Positions 34,791 to 44,492 of a stretch of 64,000 nucleotides of DNA are shown here, piece by piece. The stretch is taken from contig CACJML010000002.1 in NCBI GenBank assembly GCA_902594515.1, positions 64,911 through 128,910 on the forward strand. Direction: 5' to 3'. The position numbers and the translations under genes were made by a program. Position 1 is the stretch's first letter; each line of letters begins with the position of its first letter. This DNA comes from an uncultured SAR86 cluster bacterium. GTDB lineage: Bacteria; Pseudomonadota; Gammaproteobacteria; Magnimaribacterales; D2472. Below the pieces are notes generated by a model that was not told the origin of the DNA, did no database searches, and was given only the letters and a program-made list of their open reading frames with translations.

Positions 34791-34972
34791 TAACTATCTA
34801 AATGTTTTGCATTTTGTAGCTCAATAACCACACTAAGAACTTCCTCCCATATTTTCCACTCAGAATGATTAAGGTTTGCAGCATGCTCAGCTGCTCTTAG
34901 CATGGCTATAGATTCAGCATCATCTCCATATTGAGAAATAAGGTCTCGAGCTGTTTTTGTAACTTGATTCAA
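34790..34972 (-). CDS. Conserved small hypothetical protein, 60 residues
   Basis: Sequence ARDLISQYGDDAESIAMLRAAEHA followed by a W-x2-W-x2-V segment (WKIWEEVLSVV) looks like a short helical family I recall from proteobacteria without assigned function. It overlaps the C-terminal coding end of the glycosyltransferase gene by 53 bases in a different frame and is coupled to the rhomboid gene. Real-gene status is supported by conserved-looking composition and operon position, not by homology search. Confidence 0.6.
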   Translation of the reverse strand: MNQVTKTARDLISQYGDDAESIAMLRAAEHAANLNHSEWKIWEEVLSVVIELQNAKHLDS

Positions 34973-35963
34973 GGCTTTTTGGAATTAATGCATTTTTAAA
35001 TTGTTCTGCAACTTTATCCCAAGTAAAGCTCGATGCAAAGTCTATACAACCAGATGAAGAAACTTTTACAGCCTGATTAATTGCATTTAGTAAGTTATCA
35101 TCAGTAAATCCATTGACTCCATTAACAATTAAATCCTTGGGCCCAGTTACTGGATATGCAGCAATGGGTGTACCGCAAGCTAATGCTTCAAGCAGAACGA
35201 TTCCGAATGTATCTGTTTTTGAGGGAAAAACGAAGGCATCTGCACCTGCATACCACCTAGCTAGCTCGATCTCTTTTTTATATCCAATAAACTTTACGTC
35301 AGGATATTTCCTCTCAAGTTCCTTCCTTTGTGGTCCATCGCCAACTATTACTTTCTTTTGTGATGTCTTCAGCTTTAAAAAAGATTCAATATTTTTTTCA
35401 ACTGCAATTCTACCCGCATAAAGCAAGTAGGGCTCAGAAAATTCAATCTTAGGATGATCTGCGTTAAATATAGTGTGGTCTATGGCTCTATCCCACATAA
35501 CTAAATTCTTAAAGTCCCATGATATTAATTCATCCTTGTGTGATTGAGTATTCACTAGATTGTGAAAAGCAGCACCATGAAACCAGCGCATCAAGCCATA
35601 ACCCCATGATAGAGGTAAGCCGATTCTAGCTTTTACATATTCTGGGAATTTTGTATGTACTGCCGTGGTGAATGAAAGGTTGTTTTTAATTAACAAATAT
35701 CTCCCCATTAAACCAAGAGGTCCTTCAGTAGCTATATGGATTGCATCATACCTATTAAATTTAATAATTTTTTTCAATTCGCCTAGATTTAAGCTAATTC
35801 TTATCTCGCGATAACCAGGAAGTGGGAGTGTTTTAAATCTTGATGGTTCAATGATATCAACTAAATGACCTTTTGATCTTAATTGGTAAGCAACATTAGA
35901 TAATGTGGTGACAACTCCATTAACCTGAGGAAACCAAGCATCTGTAATTATTAAAATCTTCAT
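34920..35963 (-). CDS. Glycosyltransferase family 4 protein
   Basis: 347 residues, GT-B fold. The N-terminal TDAWFPQVNGVVTTLSNVA is typical of mannosyl/glucosyltransferases making glycolipids. The C-terminal domain has the PSKTDTFGIVLLEALACGTPIAAYPV block with the conserved E-x7-E pair. Four-base overlap with the LpxH-like phosphatase. Substrate could be a diacylglycerol or lipid A-like acceptor. Confidence 0.92.
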   Translation of the reverse strand: MKILIITDAWFPQVNGVVTTLSNVAYQLRSKGHLVDIIEPSRFKTLPLPGYREIRISLNLGELKKIIKFNRYDAIHIATEGPLGLMGRYLLIKNNLSFTTAVHTKFPEYVKARIGLPLSWGYGLMRWFHGAAFHNLVNTQSHKDELISWDFKNLVMWDRAIDHTIFNADHPKIEFSEPYLLYAGRIAVEKNIESFLKLKTSQKKVIVGDGPQRKELERKYPDVKFIGYKKEIELARWYAGADAFVFPSKTDTFGIVLLEALACGTPIAAYPVTGPKDLIVNGVNGFTDDNLLNAINQAVKVSSSGCIDFASSFTWDKVAEQFKNALIPKSLESSYKNSSRPYFSIWR

Positions 35964-36733
35964 GAGGCTCTGAGTAATCTTATCTTTTCTCTTTGCTCGT
36001 CAGCCCATCTAATAATTTTAAAATCTCCAGATTCATCTTCAATGAGAGCAGTACATGACTCAACCCAATCACCACAATTCATGTAAGTAGAAGTTTCAAT
36101 TTTTTTAATTTCTGCTTTATGAATATGCCCGCACACAACGCCATCAAAACCTCTGCGTTGACACTCCTTTGAAACATTTATCTCATAATCAGACATAAAA
36201 TTTACTGCACCCTTAACTTTCTGTTTCAAATAATTTGAAAGAGACCAGTAACCATACCCAAGCCTTGATCTAATGAAATTAAGGTAGCGGTTCAAGACAA
36301 GTAAAAACTGATAAATCCAATCTCCCAGCAAAGCCAAATGCCTTCCATAGGTAGTGACAATATCAAATTGATCCCCATGTATGATTAACATTTTTTTATT
36401 TTTGAGAGTTTTATATTCATATTCTTCAGTTAATTCGATATTGCCTAATTGAAGAGGTTGATATCTCCTTAAAAAATCATCATGGTTGCCGGTAATAAAG
36501 AAAACTTTTGTACCCTCTTTAGACATCGATAAGAACTTATTGAATACATTACTATGTTCTTGCGGCCAATAAAGTTTTGAAGACAATCTCCAGCAATCTA
36601 TTATGTCTCCTACTAAAAATAAGTTTTCACAGGAATGCTTATCTAAAAAATCAAGCAGGAGCCTTGATTGGCACCCTTTTGAGCCTAAATGAATATCTGA
36701 GAGAAATATCGAGCGAAACTTAAGTTTGGACAT
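35960..36733 (-). CDS. UDP-2,3-diacylglucosamine diphosphatase-like metallophosphoesterase
   Basis: 257 residues. Calcineurin-type motifs: LSDIHLGSKG, LVGDIIDCWRL, ITGNHDDFL, IHGDQFD and VCGHIHKAEI supply both metal sites. The spacing and GDWVESCTA ending are those of the LpxH/LpxH2 family, which cleaves the pyrophosphate of UDP-diacylglucosamine in lipid A synthesis. Could instead act on a related sugar nucleotide. Confidence 0.88.
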   Translation of the reverse strand: MSKLKFRSIFLSDIHLGSKGCQSRLLLDFLDKHSCENLFLVGDIIDCWRLSSKLYWPQEHSNVFNKFLSMSKEGTKVFFITGNHDDFLRRYQPLQLGNIELTEEYEYKTLKNKKMLIIHGDQFDIVTTYGRHLALLGDWIYQFLLVLNRYLNFIRSRLGYGYWSLSNYLKQKVKGAVNFMSDYEINVSKECQRRGFDGVVCGHIHKAEIKKIETSTYMNCGDWVESCTALIEDESGDFKIIRWADEQREKIRLLRAS

Positions 36734-36788
36734 AGTAGAATAGTAAGGTTAATTTAAGGCATTAGTAAAACAAAAATGTAACAATTGC

Positions 36789-37712
36789 ATGGAAGTTATT
36801 CATATATTTGACCAAAGGCCAGGTCATTCTAACCAAGGAAATATTCTCTTACAATCCCTTGTTAATGAACTTAATTGTTCATCATCAGAATGCTCTATAG
36901 ATAACTTAGACAAGCTCAAACCAAGCTCAAATAGACTTATCTTAATAGGGGTTGGCCATAGAGCGCATAAAGCATTACTGCAACAAAAAAAACTTCTCTC
37001 TAACTCTTATAACATTACTCTTATCGCTGTTCTTAGGCCAACATTTAATGCTAAAAAGTTTGATCTAGTTGTAGCTCCAGAACATGACTACCACGACAGA
37101 AAAATGCCAATAAACTCTTTGTTGTTTAAAGGTAGCCTTTGTAAAACATCCCTTCTTAAACCCAAAAACAATAAACTTGTTGTATGTATTGGCGGCCCAA
37201 TAAAAAATGTGCCGTTTGAAAAAAGTATCTTAATAGATAATTTAAAATACGTCATTGATACACACCAACAGTTTAAAATTTCTATTTTTAATTCGAGAAG
37301 AACGCCCGATGATGTATGGTCTGAAATTTCATGTTTTGAAAATATTAAACTGCATGACTCTAAGGATACTGATTTTAATTTTTTTAATGCCAACCTTGTC
37401 TTGGCTTCGAAAAAATTTATCACACAGGACAGCATTAGCATGATATTTGAGAGTCTTTCCAGTTACGGTGATACTTATTTATTGCAAACCAGCAAATCCT
37501 CTAAAAAACCTTGGTTCGGGATTAAAAGTAATAAGCATCAAAGAATTAACAATGAATTACTTGATGAAAAACGCATTGGTATTGTTCAAAAAAGAGATGT
37601 ATTTAATCAATCGGGTGAAATCGGTCATATGATATCTCCAAATCCAGGCTTTGAACCATTAGCTGAAGTCGAGAAAATTGCTTTCAAAATTAAAAGACTA
37701 ATAAATGAATAA
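36789..37712 (+). CDS. ELM1/GtrOC1 family putative nucleotide-sugar glycosyltransferase
   Basis: 307 residues. FDQRPGHSNQ at the start, NSRRTPDDVW in the middle and KKFITQDSISMIFES near residue 215 are the conserved blocks of the ELM1 (DUF1022) family, named after the mitochondrial fission protein and resembling glycosyltransferases. Precise reaction unknown. Overlaps the next glycosyltransferase by eight bases. Confidence 0.85.
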   Translation: MEVIHIFDQRPGHSNQGNILLQSLVNELNCSSSECSIDNLDKLKPSSNRLILIGVGHRAHKALLQQKKLLSNSYNITLIAVLRPTFNAKKFDLVVAPEHDYHDRKMPINSLLFKGSLCKTSLLKPKNNKLVVCIGGPIKNVPFEKSILIDNLKYVIDTHQQFKISIFNSRRTPDDVWSEISCFENIKLHDSKDTDFNFFNANLVLASKKFITQDSISMIFESLSSYGDTYLLQTSKSSKKPWFGIKSNKHQRINNELLDEKRIGIVQKRDVFNQSGEIGHMISPNPGFEPLAEVEKIAFKIKRLINE

Positions 37713-38691
37713 TATTGCGCATTTAATTTGTAGCAAAAATTTTTCAGGCATTGAGCAACATGTTCATGAATTAACATTAACACTAGCAAATAACTCTGAT
37801 TATGATCTTTATATCTTTGCAGATAAAAAGTTAGAACCTCATTTTCAAAATCACAGATTTCAAGTATTTCCTAATAAATTCAGGTTCAATCTCTTTGCTC
37901 TTTTCAAACTACGAAAATTAATAAAAGATCATAAAATTCAAATACTTCACTGCCATGGTTCAAAATCAATCATCTTAGGTCGTTGGGCAAGCTGGATTAC
38001 AAGGGTAGAGTTAATTGCAACAGTTCATGCTAATAAAAAAAGACCTGTTGCTACAAATGTCTTTAGGAAAACAATTATTGTAAATGAGCTTTTAAAAAAA
38101 ACTTATCCTGCTGCAGAGGTAATAGGTAATTGGGTAAATCCCAAATTAGAAATACTTAATTCCTCAAGAGACGGAAATTTTATTGCGGTTGGAAGATTGG
38201 AAAAAATCAAACGATTCGATTTATTGATTCACGCATGGAAAGGTATCGATGAAAAACTTGAAATCATCGGAGATGGTCTAGAAAAGAATAATTTGCTAAC
38301 CATTATTGAGGATAATAACCTAGACAAACAAATCACCATCAGATCAGAGGTCAATTCTCAGGAACTAAGTAGTATTTATAAAACAGCAAAAGGTTTAATT
38401 ATCACTAGTTTAAGAGAGGGAGGACCTAGGGTGGCTCTAGAGGCAGCAGCGTTTAACTTACCAGTATTTGGAACCAATGTAGGTATTATGGGTGAATTAT
38501 TTCCACAAGAGGTCTTAGCTGATCCTAATAATGAAGAAGAGATTATTTCTTTAATACGAAGTTTTGTGCCCCTAGCAAAAAATCTTGATGTAAGTGCAAT
38601 TAAGGAGCGAATATTTGAATCCTATACAGTAGAAAGCTCTGCAAAAAAGGTTAGTAAAATTTACGATTCGGTATTAAGCAATTCCTTATAA
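37705..38691 (+). CDS. Glycosyltransferase family 4 protein
   Basis: 328 residues. KNFSGIEQHVHELT at the N-terminus and the C-terminal ITSLREGGPRVALEAAAFNLPVFG block identify a GT-B family-4 retaining enzyme. HGSKSIILGRWASW is near the acceptor side. Together with the ELM1-like gene it forms a plus-strand pair probably decorating a cell-surface glycan. Converges on the next glycosyltransferase with a 31-base overlap. Confidence 0.9.
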   Translation: MNNIAHLICSKNFSGIEQHVHELTLTLANNSDYDLYIFADKKLEPHFQNHRFQVFPNKFRFNLFALFKLRKLIKDHKIQILHCHGSKSIILGRWASWITRVELIATVHANKKRPVATNVFRKTIIVNELLKKTYPAAEVIGNWVNPKLEILNSSRDGNFIAVGRLEKIKRFDLLIHAWKGIDEKLEIIGDGLEKNNLLTIIEDNNLDKQITIRSEVNSQELSSIYKTAKGLIITSLREGGPRVALEAAAFNLPVFGTNVGIMGELFPQEVLADPNNEEEIISLIRSFVPLAKNLDVSAIKERIFESYTVESSAKKVSKIYDSVLSNSL

Positions 38692-39758
38692 ACTTTTAGT
38701 GTTGCCTTGGTTTGATAATCTTTTGTGAACTCTTTATTTAAAATTAACTGATCTGGAACCTCTAATAAACCTCTTACTTTAACTTCTAAATCATCCATGG
38801 AATTAAGTTTAGCAAGGCCATTAGATTGGAGGAGAGATAGGGATTCTTTTACCCCTCCATAATCCCATCCCACTACTGAACTGCCGCAAGCGGCAGCTTC
38901 AATCATTGTTCTCCCAAACGGTTCAGCCTTTGATGATAAGTTAAAAACAATAGATGAAATTTTATATACATTTTCAATATCAGGTCTGCCATCACAAAAT
39001 AAAATTTTAGTGTCATCCAAATTAAGATCTGATGCCAACGTTTTGAGCTTTTTAAAATAAGTTTTTTTATTCTTTGCAACAGGCCCCATGACAATGCCGA
39101 TCAATGATGGGTCTTTCAACCTATGGATTAGTTCAACAAACGTTTCAATGCCCTTCCATGAAGTGATCCTACCAGGCATCAATAAGATTTTTTTATTTAT
39201 TGTTTGCGGAAAGTCTGCAAACCATTTATCAAGCCAGCTACTTTTTAAAGGGACTTGATTAAATTTTTCTGTGTCACAACCCCTGTAAATATTGACTATA
39301 TTTTGATTTGAGATTCTGTAATTGTCTTTAATGTATTGCTTTACAGTATTAGAAATACTAATAATTGAATCACTTTTAGCCATTGATTGGCTATACCATG
39401 GCTTGCTGTAAAGACCATGAAAGGTAGACACTAAGAGAGGTTTTTGATGATTTGGCATTCCTCTTGTAGCCAAAAGATATATCCAGGCTGGAAATCTTGA
39501 TCGAACATGAACAATATCTGGTCTCTCTTCAAGAAGAATATTCTTAAGAGCTTTAAACTGCATCAAAGCAGACAAGGATTTCTTTGAAATAGGAATTTGT
39601 AAACTATTTACCTCTGTGTCTAATTCACTTTCAAGAACCCCGCCTGCAGAAATAACAAGTGCATCGTGACCTTGAGAAACCAAAAAATTGGCAAGGTCTA
39701 TGGTTCCACGTTCAACACCTCCAAAATTTAATTCTGGAAGTAATTGAGCAACTTTCAT
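38661..39758 (-). CDS. Glycosyltransferase family 4 protein
   Basis: 365 residues. LNFGGVERGTIDLANFL at the N-terminus, LLMPGRITSWKGIETFVEL at the domain boundary and AEPFGRTMIEAAACGSSVVGWDYGGV in the donor-binding site. GT-B family 4, resembling lipopolysaccharide core glycosyltransferases. It follows the MacB-like permease gene on the same strand with no gap. Confidence 0.93.
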   Translation of the reverse strand: MKVAQLLPELNFGGVERGTIDLANFLVSQGHDALVISAGGVLESELDTEVNSLQIPISKKSLSALMQFKALKNILLEERPDIVHVRSRFPAWIYLLATRGMPNHQKPLLVSTFHGLYSKPWYSQSMAKSDSIISISNTVKQYIKDNYRISNQNIVNIYRGCDTEKFNQVPLKSSWLDKWFADFPQTINKKILLMPGRITSWKGIETFVELIHRLKDPSLIGIVMGPVAKNKKTYFKKLKTLASDLNLDDTKILFCDGRPDIENVYKISSIVFNLSSKAEPFGRTMIEAAACGSSVVGWDYGGVKESLSLLQSNGLAKLNSMDDLEVKVRGLLEVPDQLILNKEFTKDYQTKATLKVYKELLNTES

Positions 39759-40967
39759 CTATTCGTACCTTAGTGATATTGCCGGATCAAGTTTCGCTGC
39801 TCTTTTAGCAGGCCAAATTCCAAAAAATAGTCCTACCATTGCAGAAAAGGTCACTGAGCCGATTATCGCGGTTAGAGGAAATACTATCGGCCATTCTTGT
39901 AAAAAAGCTATTAAAAAATATATTGAGGTTCCAAGAATGACCCCGATAAAACCTCCAATTAAGCATAGCGTGATTGCTTCGATGATAAACTGAAGCAATA
40001 TTGTATTTTGTGTAGCGCCTAACGCCTTCCTTAAACCAATTTCCCTAGTCCTCTCTGTCACTGAAACTAACATAATATTCATCACTCCAATACCGCCTAC
40101 TAAAAGACTTATTGAAGCAATACCAATAATTAAAGCAAAAAAGATAGATGTAGCTTGCCTTTGGAGATCAAGTGCTTGGCCCCAGTCTCTAATACTAAAA
40201 TTATTAGTTTCACCAGGCCCAATGTCATGCTCTCTCCTCAGAATCCTTTCGATAGCAATCATTACTTCTTCTGTAGAGTACTCTACGGGGAAATTTACAT
40301 TAATGGATCCAATTGTCTCTCTTCCAAAGATCCGATCAGAGGCAGTATATAAAGGTGTATAAATTTGTTCATCAGGATTAGGTCCCCAGCCTGCGCCCTC
40401 TTCTTTAATTGTACCAATGACCTTGAATGAAATATTATTAATTAGGATTTCATTGCTTAAGAGAGCCCTGGATGATGTTTTGAGTTCATTAGCAACTTTT
40501 GCGCCTAACACAACAACCCTTTTTCTAGCTAAACTGTCATTTTCAGTAAAAAAGGTGCCCGAATCTAATTCATAGCCACGGATAGAAAAAAAATCTGGGG
40601 TACTGCCAACAATTTGTAAGCTAGCATTCTCACTTTTAAATTTTACTTGTTTTGAGCCTCGTATCTCCGGAGCAATCTGCCAAGGTATTTCTCCATCCTT
40701 TGAAAGAGCGATAGCATCTTTAATATCCAACGGAACCTTACTTGTATTAGTTGCACCTTGCTTAGCAGAGCTTGGATAAACATATATTGTTCTTGCTCCT
40801 AGGTCAGAGATCGAGTCATCAAGTGCCTGTTGAGCACTTGAACCCATAGCAACCATAGCAATGACCGCTGCTGTACCAATAATGATAGCAAGGGTTGTTA
40901 GAATTGATCTTAATTTATTAGCTTTAATTGCATCTATTGCAGTACCTATGGATTCTTGGACAAGCAT
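39759..40967 (-). CDS. MacB-type ABC transporter permease
   Basis: 402 residues. LRSILTTLAIIIGTAAVIAMVA at the first membrane helix and the conserved GGIGVMNIMLVSVTERTREIGLRKALGA are MacB/FtsX signatures; a large periplasmic domain lies between helix 1 and helices 2-4. It forms a tripartite exporter with the adaptor and ATPase encoded upstream. Outer-membrane partner not encoded nearby. Confidence 0.94.
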   Translation of the reverse strand: MLVQESIGTAIDAIKANKLRSILTTLAIIIGTAAVIAMVAMGSSAQQALDDSISDLGARTIYVYPSSAKQGATNTSKVPLDIKDAIALSKDGEIPWQIAPEIRGSKQVKFKSENASLQIVGSTPDFFSIRGYELDSGTFFTENDSLARKRVVVLGAKVANELKTSSRALLSNEILINNISFKVIGTIKEEGAGWGPNPDEQIYTPLYTASDRIFGRETIGSINVNFPVEYSTEEVMIAIERILRREHDIGPGETNNFSIRDWGQALDLQRQATSIFFALIIGIASISLLVGGIGVMNIMLVSVTERTREIGLRKALGATQNTILLQFIIEAITLCLIGGFIGVILGTSIYFLIAFLQEWPIVFPLTAIIGSVTFSAMVGLFFGIWPAKRAAKLDPAISLRYE

Positions 40968-42154
40968 TAGCCAAACCTATTACGTAAGCGTTCTGAGAAT
41001 CTTTGTTGCGATTTAATTAATCCTTCGCTTGGTAAGACGTAAACAATATCATTTTTATTGAGACCCTCTTTGAGTTCGACATAGTTAAGATCAGTTTTAC
41101 CAACCTTGACCCATTGCATTTGTGGCCCGTTATTTGTTTCTTTAAACACTATAAAAGATGTAAAACCTTCACCTTCAACTTTCTTCTCTAGAAATGAACT
41201 AATTTGGTCATCATCAAGCCCTAAAAGCATGGCAACGGTCGCAACATCTCTTCTTGTTCTGAGAGATCCTGAAGGAAGTGCTAGGGCAACTCGTTCATTT
41301 AAAATTTCAATTTCTACATCGGTGTTCATTCCAATTAGTAGCAAATTATTCTCGTTTTTTATATCTATCAATACAGGGAAAGTTGTAACGTTTTGCTCCT
41401 CTTTAGCCTGCGGTTCAATCTTAGAAACTATCCCTGTAAATTTTTTATCCCGATAAGCTGAAACTTTCAGAGTAACTTCCTGACCGATAGTTATTTTGCC
41501 AATATCTATCTCATCGATCAGTGCTCTAACTCTTACTTGATTTAAATCAGCCATCTCCATTAAAAGAGTTCCCCCACCAACAGCCGAGGTTGGAGAAGTG
41601 ATTACTTGTCCAACTTCTGCTGCTCTTGAAATAATGGTTCCACTTATGGGTGATCTGACAAGAGTATCATCAAGCGCTATTTTTGCATTTTCTAAGTAAA
41701 CATTAGATCTTACGTATTGGGATTTTGCTGAGGAAAAAGATTCTTGAGCATCTTCAAATGCTTTATCAGAAATGCTGCCCTCTTTATGAAGAGTTTCTGA
41801 TCTAAGAAATTGGCTTTCAGCGTTTTGTAATCTTACTTTTGCTACGTCTAAATCAGCAGATGCTTGCTCAAGATTATTTTTTGGTGTTCTTTGATCAATC
41901 CTTGCCAATACTTTACCCTTTTCAATGTAATCTCCTATTTCTGCACCTAAATATAATATCTCTCCAGATGCCTTAGACTTTATCTCAATAGATGAAATTG
42001 CCTCAACAGTACCAGACGCCTCAACAGTCAAATCAAGCTGTTGCGCGTCAACTTCTTTTTTTGAATAAAATTTAAATTCCTCTTCAGTACTTGAGCCACC
42101 ACAACTGATAAGAGAAATTGAAATTATTAACAAAGAAAATATCTTATATCTCAT
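40967..42154 (-). CDS. MacA-like periplasmic adaptor lipoprotein
   Basis: 395 residues. Lipoprotein signal with ISLISC (Cys18). VEASGTVEAISSIEIKSKASGEI and SPISGTIISRAAEVGQVI are the two halves of the lipoyl-like domain; a coiled-coil hairpin lies between (about 80-160). Membrane-fusion protein for the MacB-type permease. Four-base overlap with the ATPase gene. Confidence 0.93.
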   Translation of the reverse strand: MRYKIFSLLIISISLISCGGSSTEEEFKFYSKKEVDAQQLDLTVEASGTVEAISSIEIKSKASGEILYLGAEIGDYIEKGKVLARIDQRTPKNNLEQASADLDVAKVRLQNAESQFLRSETLHKEGSISDKAFEDAQESFSSAKSQYVRSNVYLENAKIALDDTLVRSPISGTIISRAAEVGQVITSPTSAVGGGTLLMEMADLNQVRVRALIDEIDIGKITIGQEVTLKVSAYRDKKFTGIVSKIEPQAKEEQNVTTFPVLIDIKNENNLLLIGMNTDVEIEILNERVALALPSGSLRTRRDVATVAMLLGLDDDQISSFLEKKVEGEGFTSFIVFKETNNGPQMQWVKVGKTDLNYVELKEGLNKNDIVYVLPSEGLIKSQQRFSERLRNRFG

Positions 42155-42837
42155 TTGGGCACCTTTTGGTCTTCAAATATTTTACCGTCTTTTATCGAAA
42201 TTATTCTCTCGGCTTGATTTGCAACTTGTATTTCATGTGTAATCACAATTATGGTTTGACCTTGTTTATGTAGACTTGTAAATAGATTCATAACATCGTC
42301 ACCAGTTTTACTATCCAAATTTCCAGTAGGTTCATCAGCAAAGAGAATAGATGGCCTATTAACTAATGCTCTTGCTATGGCGACTCTTTGTTGTTGGCCT
42401 CCAGATAATTCTGAAGGTTGGTGATGAGCCCTAGATTCAAGATCAACTGATTTTATTACCTCCATAGCGATTTCTTCTTGCTCAGACTTATTAATTCCTG
42501 CATATTTTAATGGCAACATAACATTGTCTAAGGCAGTGTTCCTGGCCAATAAATGGAAATTTTGAAATACGAATCCAATCTCATGATTTCTAATTAATGC
42601 AAGAGCATCATCATCAAGCGAGCTCACATTTTTATTGTTTAAAAAATATGTTCCGCTGGTAGGGCTATCTAAACATCCAATGATATTCATCAAAGTAGAT
42701 TTGCCTGAACCTGATGGGCCCATTATTGCCACAAATTCACCTTTATTGATATCAAGTGAAACTCCTCTTAAAGCCTCAACAGTTTGTGTTCCAACAGTAA
42801 AGTGGCGCACCAAATTTTCTGTTTTAATTATGCTCAT
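42151..42837 (-). CDS. MacB-type ABC transporter ATP-binding protein
   Basis: 228 residues. Walker A GPSGSGKST near residue 40, signature LSGGQQQRVAIARAL, Walker B SILFADEPTGNLDS. LolD/MacB-type ATPase of the tripartite exporter. Nine bases before its ATG lies a 20-bp palindrome; no Shine-Dalgarno sequence is evident in that short gap. Confidence 0.95.
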   Translation of the reverse strand: MSIIKTENLVRHFTVGTQTVEALRGVSLDINKGEFVAIMGPSGSGKSTLMNIIGCLDSPTSGTYFLNNKNVSSLDDDALALIRNHEIGFVFQNFHLLARNTALDNVMLPLKYAGINKSEQEEIAMEVIKSVDLESRAHHQPSELSGGQQQRVAIARALVNRPSILFADEPTGNLDSKTGDDVMNLFTSLHKQGQTIIVITHEIQVANQAERIISIKDGKIFEDQKVPK

Positions 42838-42846
42838 ATATTTTGG

Positions 42847-42866
42847 ATGTAAAGTATACTTTACAT
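42847..42866. promoter_or_regulatory. Perfect 20-bp palindrome of TyrR-box form
   Basis: ATGTAAAGTATACTTTACAT, containing TGTAAA-N6-TTTACA, the form of the TyrR/PhhR operator. It lies between the stop of the DDN-like gene and the ATG of the MacB-type ATPase. It is not followed by a U-run, so it is an operator candidate rather than a terminator. Confidence 0.6.
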
Positions 42867-43322
42867 TTAGGCGGGATCACAAATAAACACTGGAATGTCT
42901 CTATCTGTATTATTTTGATAAGTCTGATAGTCGGGATACGTCTCACAAATAACTGGCCAGAGTAATAATTTTTCTTCTTTTGACACCTGTCTTGCAATAA
43001 AAGTTCCATGACTGTTGCGAGTCATTACTTCAACTTTGGGATTTGCTTTAACGTTGTAATACCAGCTTGGATTTTTTGGCATTCCTCCTAGTGAGGCAAC
43101 CAAAATTGGTCTGTCATCCTTATGCACATGAATTAGAGGAATATTTCTAACTTTATTTGTTTTAGCCCCAATCATTTTTACAACCATGACTGGAAAACCG
43201 CCAGGCCACTTATTCCATATCTTGCCTTTAGACATCAAAAAAATAGGTGCTTGGAGCTTCGAAAAAATCCGAATGACAAACTTGCCAAACTTAGCTGAGG
43301 ATTCTGAATATTTTTCTGCCAT
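42867..43322 (-). CDS. DDN-like nitroreductase/deazaflavin-family protein
   Basis: 151 residues. Conserved blocks of the split-barrel DUF385/DDN family: GGFPVMVVKMIGAKTNKVRNIPLIHV and LGGMPKNPSWYYNVKANPKVEV. Actinobacterial members use coenzyme F420; homologues in other bacteria may bind other flavins or fatty acids. Three bases downstream of the glutaryl-CoA dehydrogenase gene. Confidence 0.88.
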   Translation of the reverse strand: MAEKYSESSAKFGKFVIRIFSKLQAPIFLMSKGKIWNKWPGGFPVMVVKMIGAKTNKVRNIPLIHVHKDDRPILVASLGGMPKNPSWYYNVKANPKVEVMTRNSHGTFIARQVSKEEKLLLWPVICETYPDYQTYQNNTDRDIPVFICDPA

Positions 43323-43325
43323 ATC

Positions 43326-44492
43326 TTATTTAAATGCAGATATTCCGGTTTGAAAGTTACCTAAAATAAGTGAATGAACATCATGGGTGCCTTCGTAAGT
43401 ATTTACGGCTTCAAGATTCATGGTATGCCTTATTACGTGATACTCATCGATTACACCATTGCCACCATGCATATCACGGGCAGTTCTAGCAATATCTAAT
43501 GCTTTTCCACAATTATTTCTTTTAACAAGTGAAATCATTTCTGGAATCATTTTATCTTCGTCCATTAATCTGCCAACCCTCAAACTGGCCTGCAATGCAA
43601 GCGTTATTTCTGACTGCATATCAGCAAGCTTTTTTTGTATAAGTTGTTTAGCAGCTAACGGTTCGCCAAATTGATCACGATCAAGAGTGTATTGTCTTGC
43701 AGCCTTCCAACAGAATTCAGCTGCACCAATAACTCCCCATGAAATACCATATCTTGCTAAATTTAGGCACGAAAATGGGCCCTTGAAGCTTTGTACGTTT
43801 GGTAGAACCCTCTCATTAGGAATGAAAAGTTCATCCATAAAAACTTGTCCTGTTGTCGATGCACGAAGAGCAAATTTACCATCCAGCTTGGCAGTACTGA
43901 TATTTTTATCATCTTTTTCTGCAATAAAGCCTCTAAGAATTCCCTGTTCGTCTTTTGCCCATATGACAAAAATGTCTGCAATAGGAGCATTCGTTATCCA
44001 TGTCTTAGAACCTGACAATTTATATCCACCATCAGTTTTTTTAGCAACAGTCTTCATACTTCCTGGATCTGAGCCCGCATCTGGCTCAGTTAAACCAAAG
44101 CATCCGATTAATTTTCCTTTGGCCATTTCTGGTAAATATTTCTTTTTTTGATCATCTGATCCAAATCTGTAAATTGCATACATAGATAATGATGATTGAA
44201 CACTCATTGCAGATCGATAACTAGAATCAACCCTTTCAATTTCTCTGGTAATCAAGCCATATGCAACATAACCAATACCCGCGCAACCATATCCATGAAT
44301 TGTAGGACCAAGCATTCCTAGCTCGCCAAGCTCTTGATAAATTTCTTTGTGAAATACCTCATCTCGGTTAGCCTCAAGAATTCTTGGCATCAAGGAGTTC
44401 TGACAATATTCACGAATATTTCTTTGAATAATCCTCTCCTCCTCAGAGAGTTGCTCATCAAATAAAAGAATGTCTTCCCAATTATTTTGCAT
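43326..44492 (-). CDS. gcdH: Glutaryl-CoA dehydrogenase (acyl-CoA dehydrogenase family)
   Basis: 388 residues. [19 protein letters not shown] and [12 protein letters not shown] are acyl-CoA dehydrogenase signatures; catalytic Glu lies in [16 protein letters not shown]. The [10 protein letters not shown] and ASTTG blocks and the Arg-rich substrate pocket ([10 protein letters not shown]) are the form specific to glutaryl-CoA dehydrogenases. FAD-dependent oxidation and decarboxylation of glutaryl-CoA to crotonyl-CoA, as in lysine or aromatic catabolism. Its ATG directly follows a terminator. Confidence 0.9.
   Translation of the reverse strand: MQNNWEDILLFDEQLSEEERIIQRNIREYCQNSLMPRILEANRDEVFHKEIYQELGELGMLGPTIHGYGCAGIGYVAYGLITREIERVDSSYRSAMSVQSSLSMYAIYRFGSDDQKKKYLPEMAKGKLIGCFGLTEPDAGSDPGSMKTVAKKTDGGYKLSGSKTWITNAPIADIFVIWAKDEQGILRGFIAEKDDKNISTAKLDGKFALRASTTGQVFMDELFIPNERVLPNVQSFKGPFSCLNLARYGISWGVIGAAEFCWKAARQYTLDRDQFGEPLAAKQLIQKKLADMQSEITLALQASLRVGRLMDEDKMIPEMISLVKRNNCGKALDIARTARDMHGGNGVIDEYHVIRHTMNLEAVNTYEGTHDVHSLILGNFQTGISAFK

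Noticed and set aside
43687-44151. 154-codon open frame antisense to gcdH
   Set aside because: Mirror of a strongly conserved dehydrogenase gene; composition and lack of any recognisable motif indicate a shadow frame. The same applies to antisense frames in the MMPL, permease and adaptor genes.
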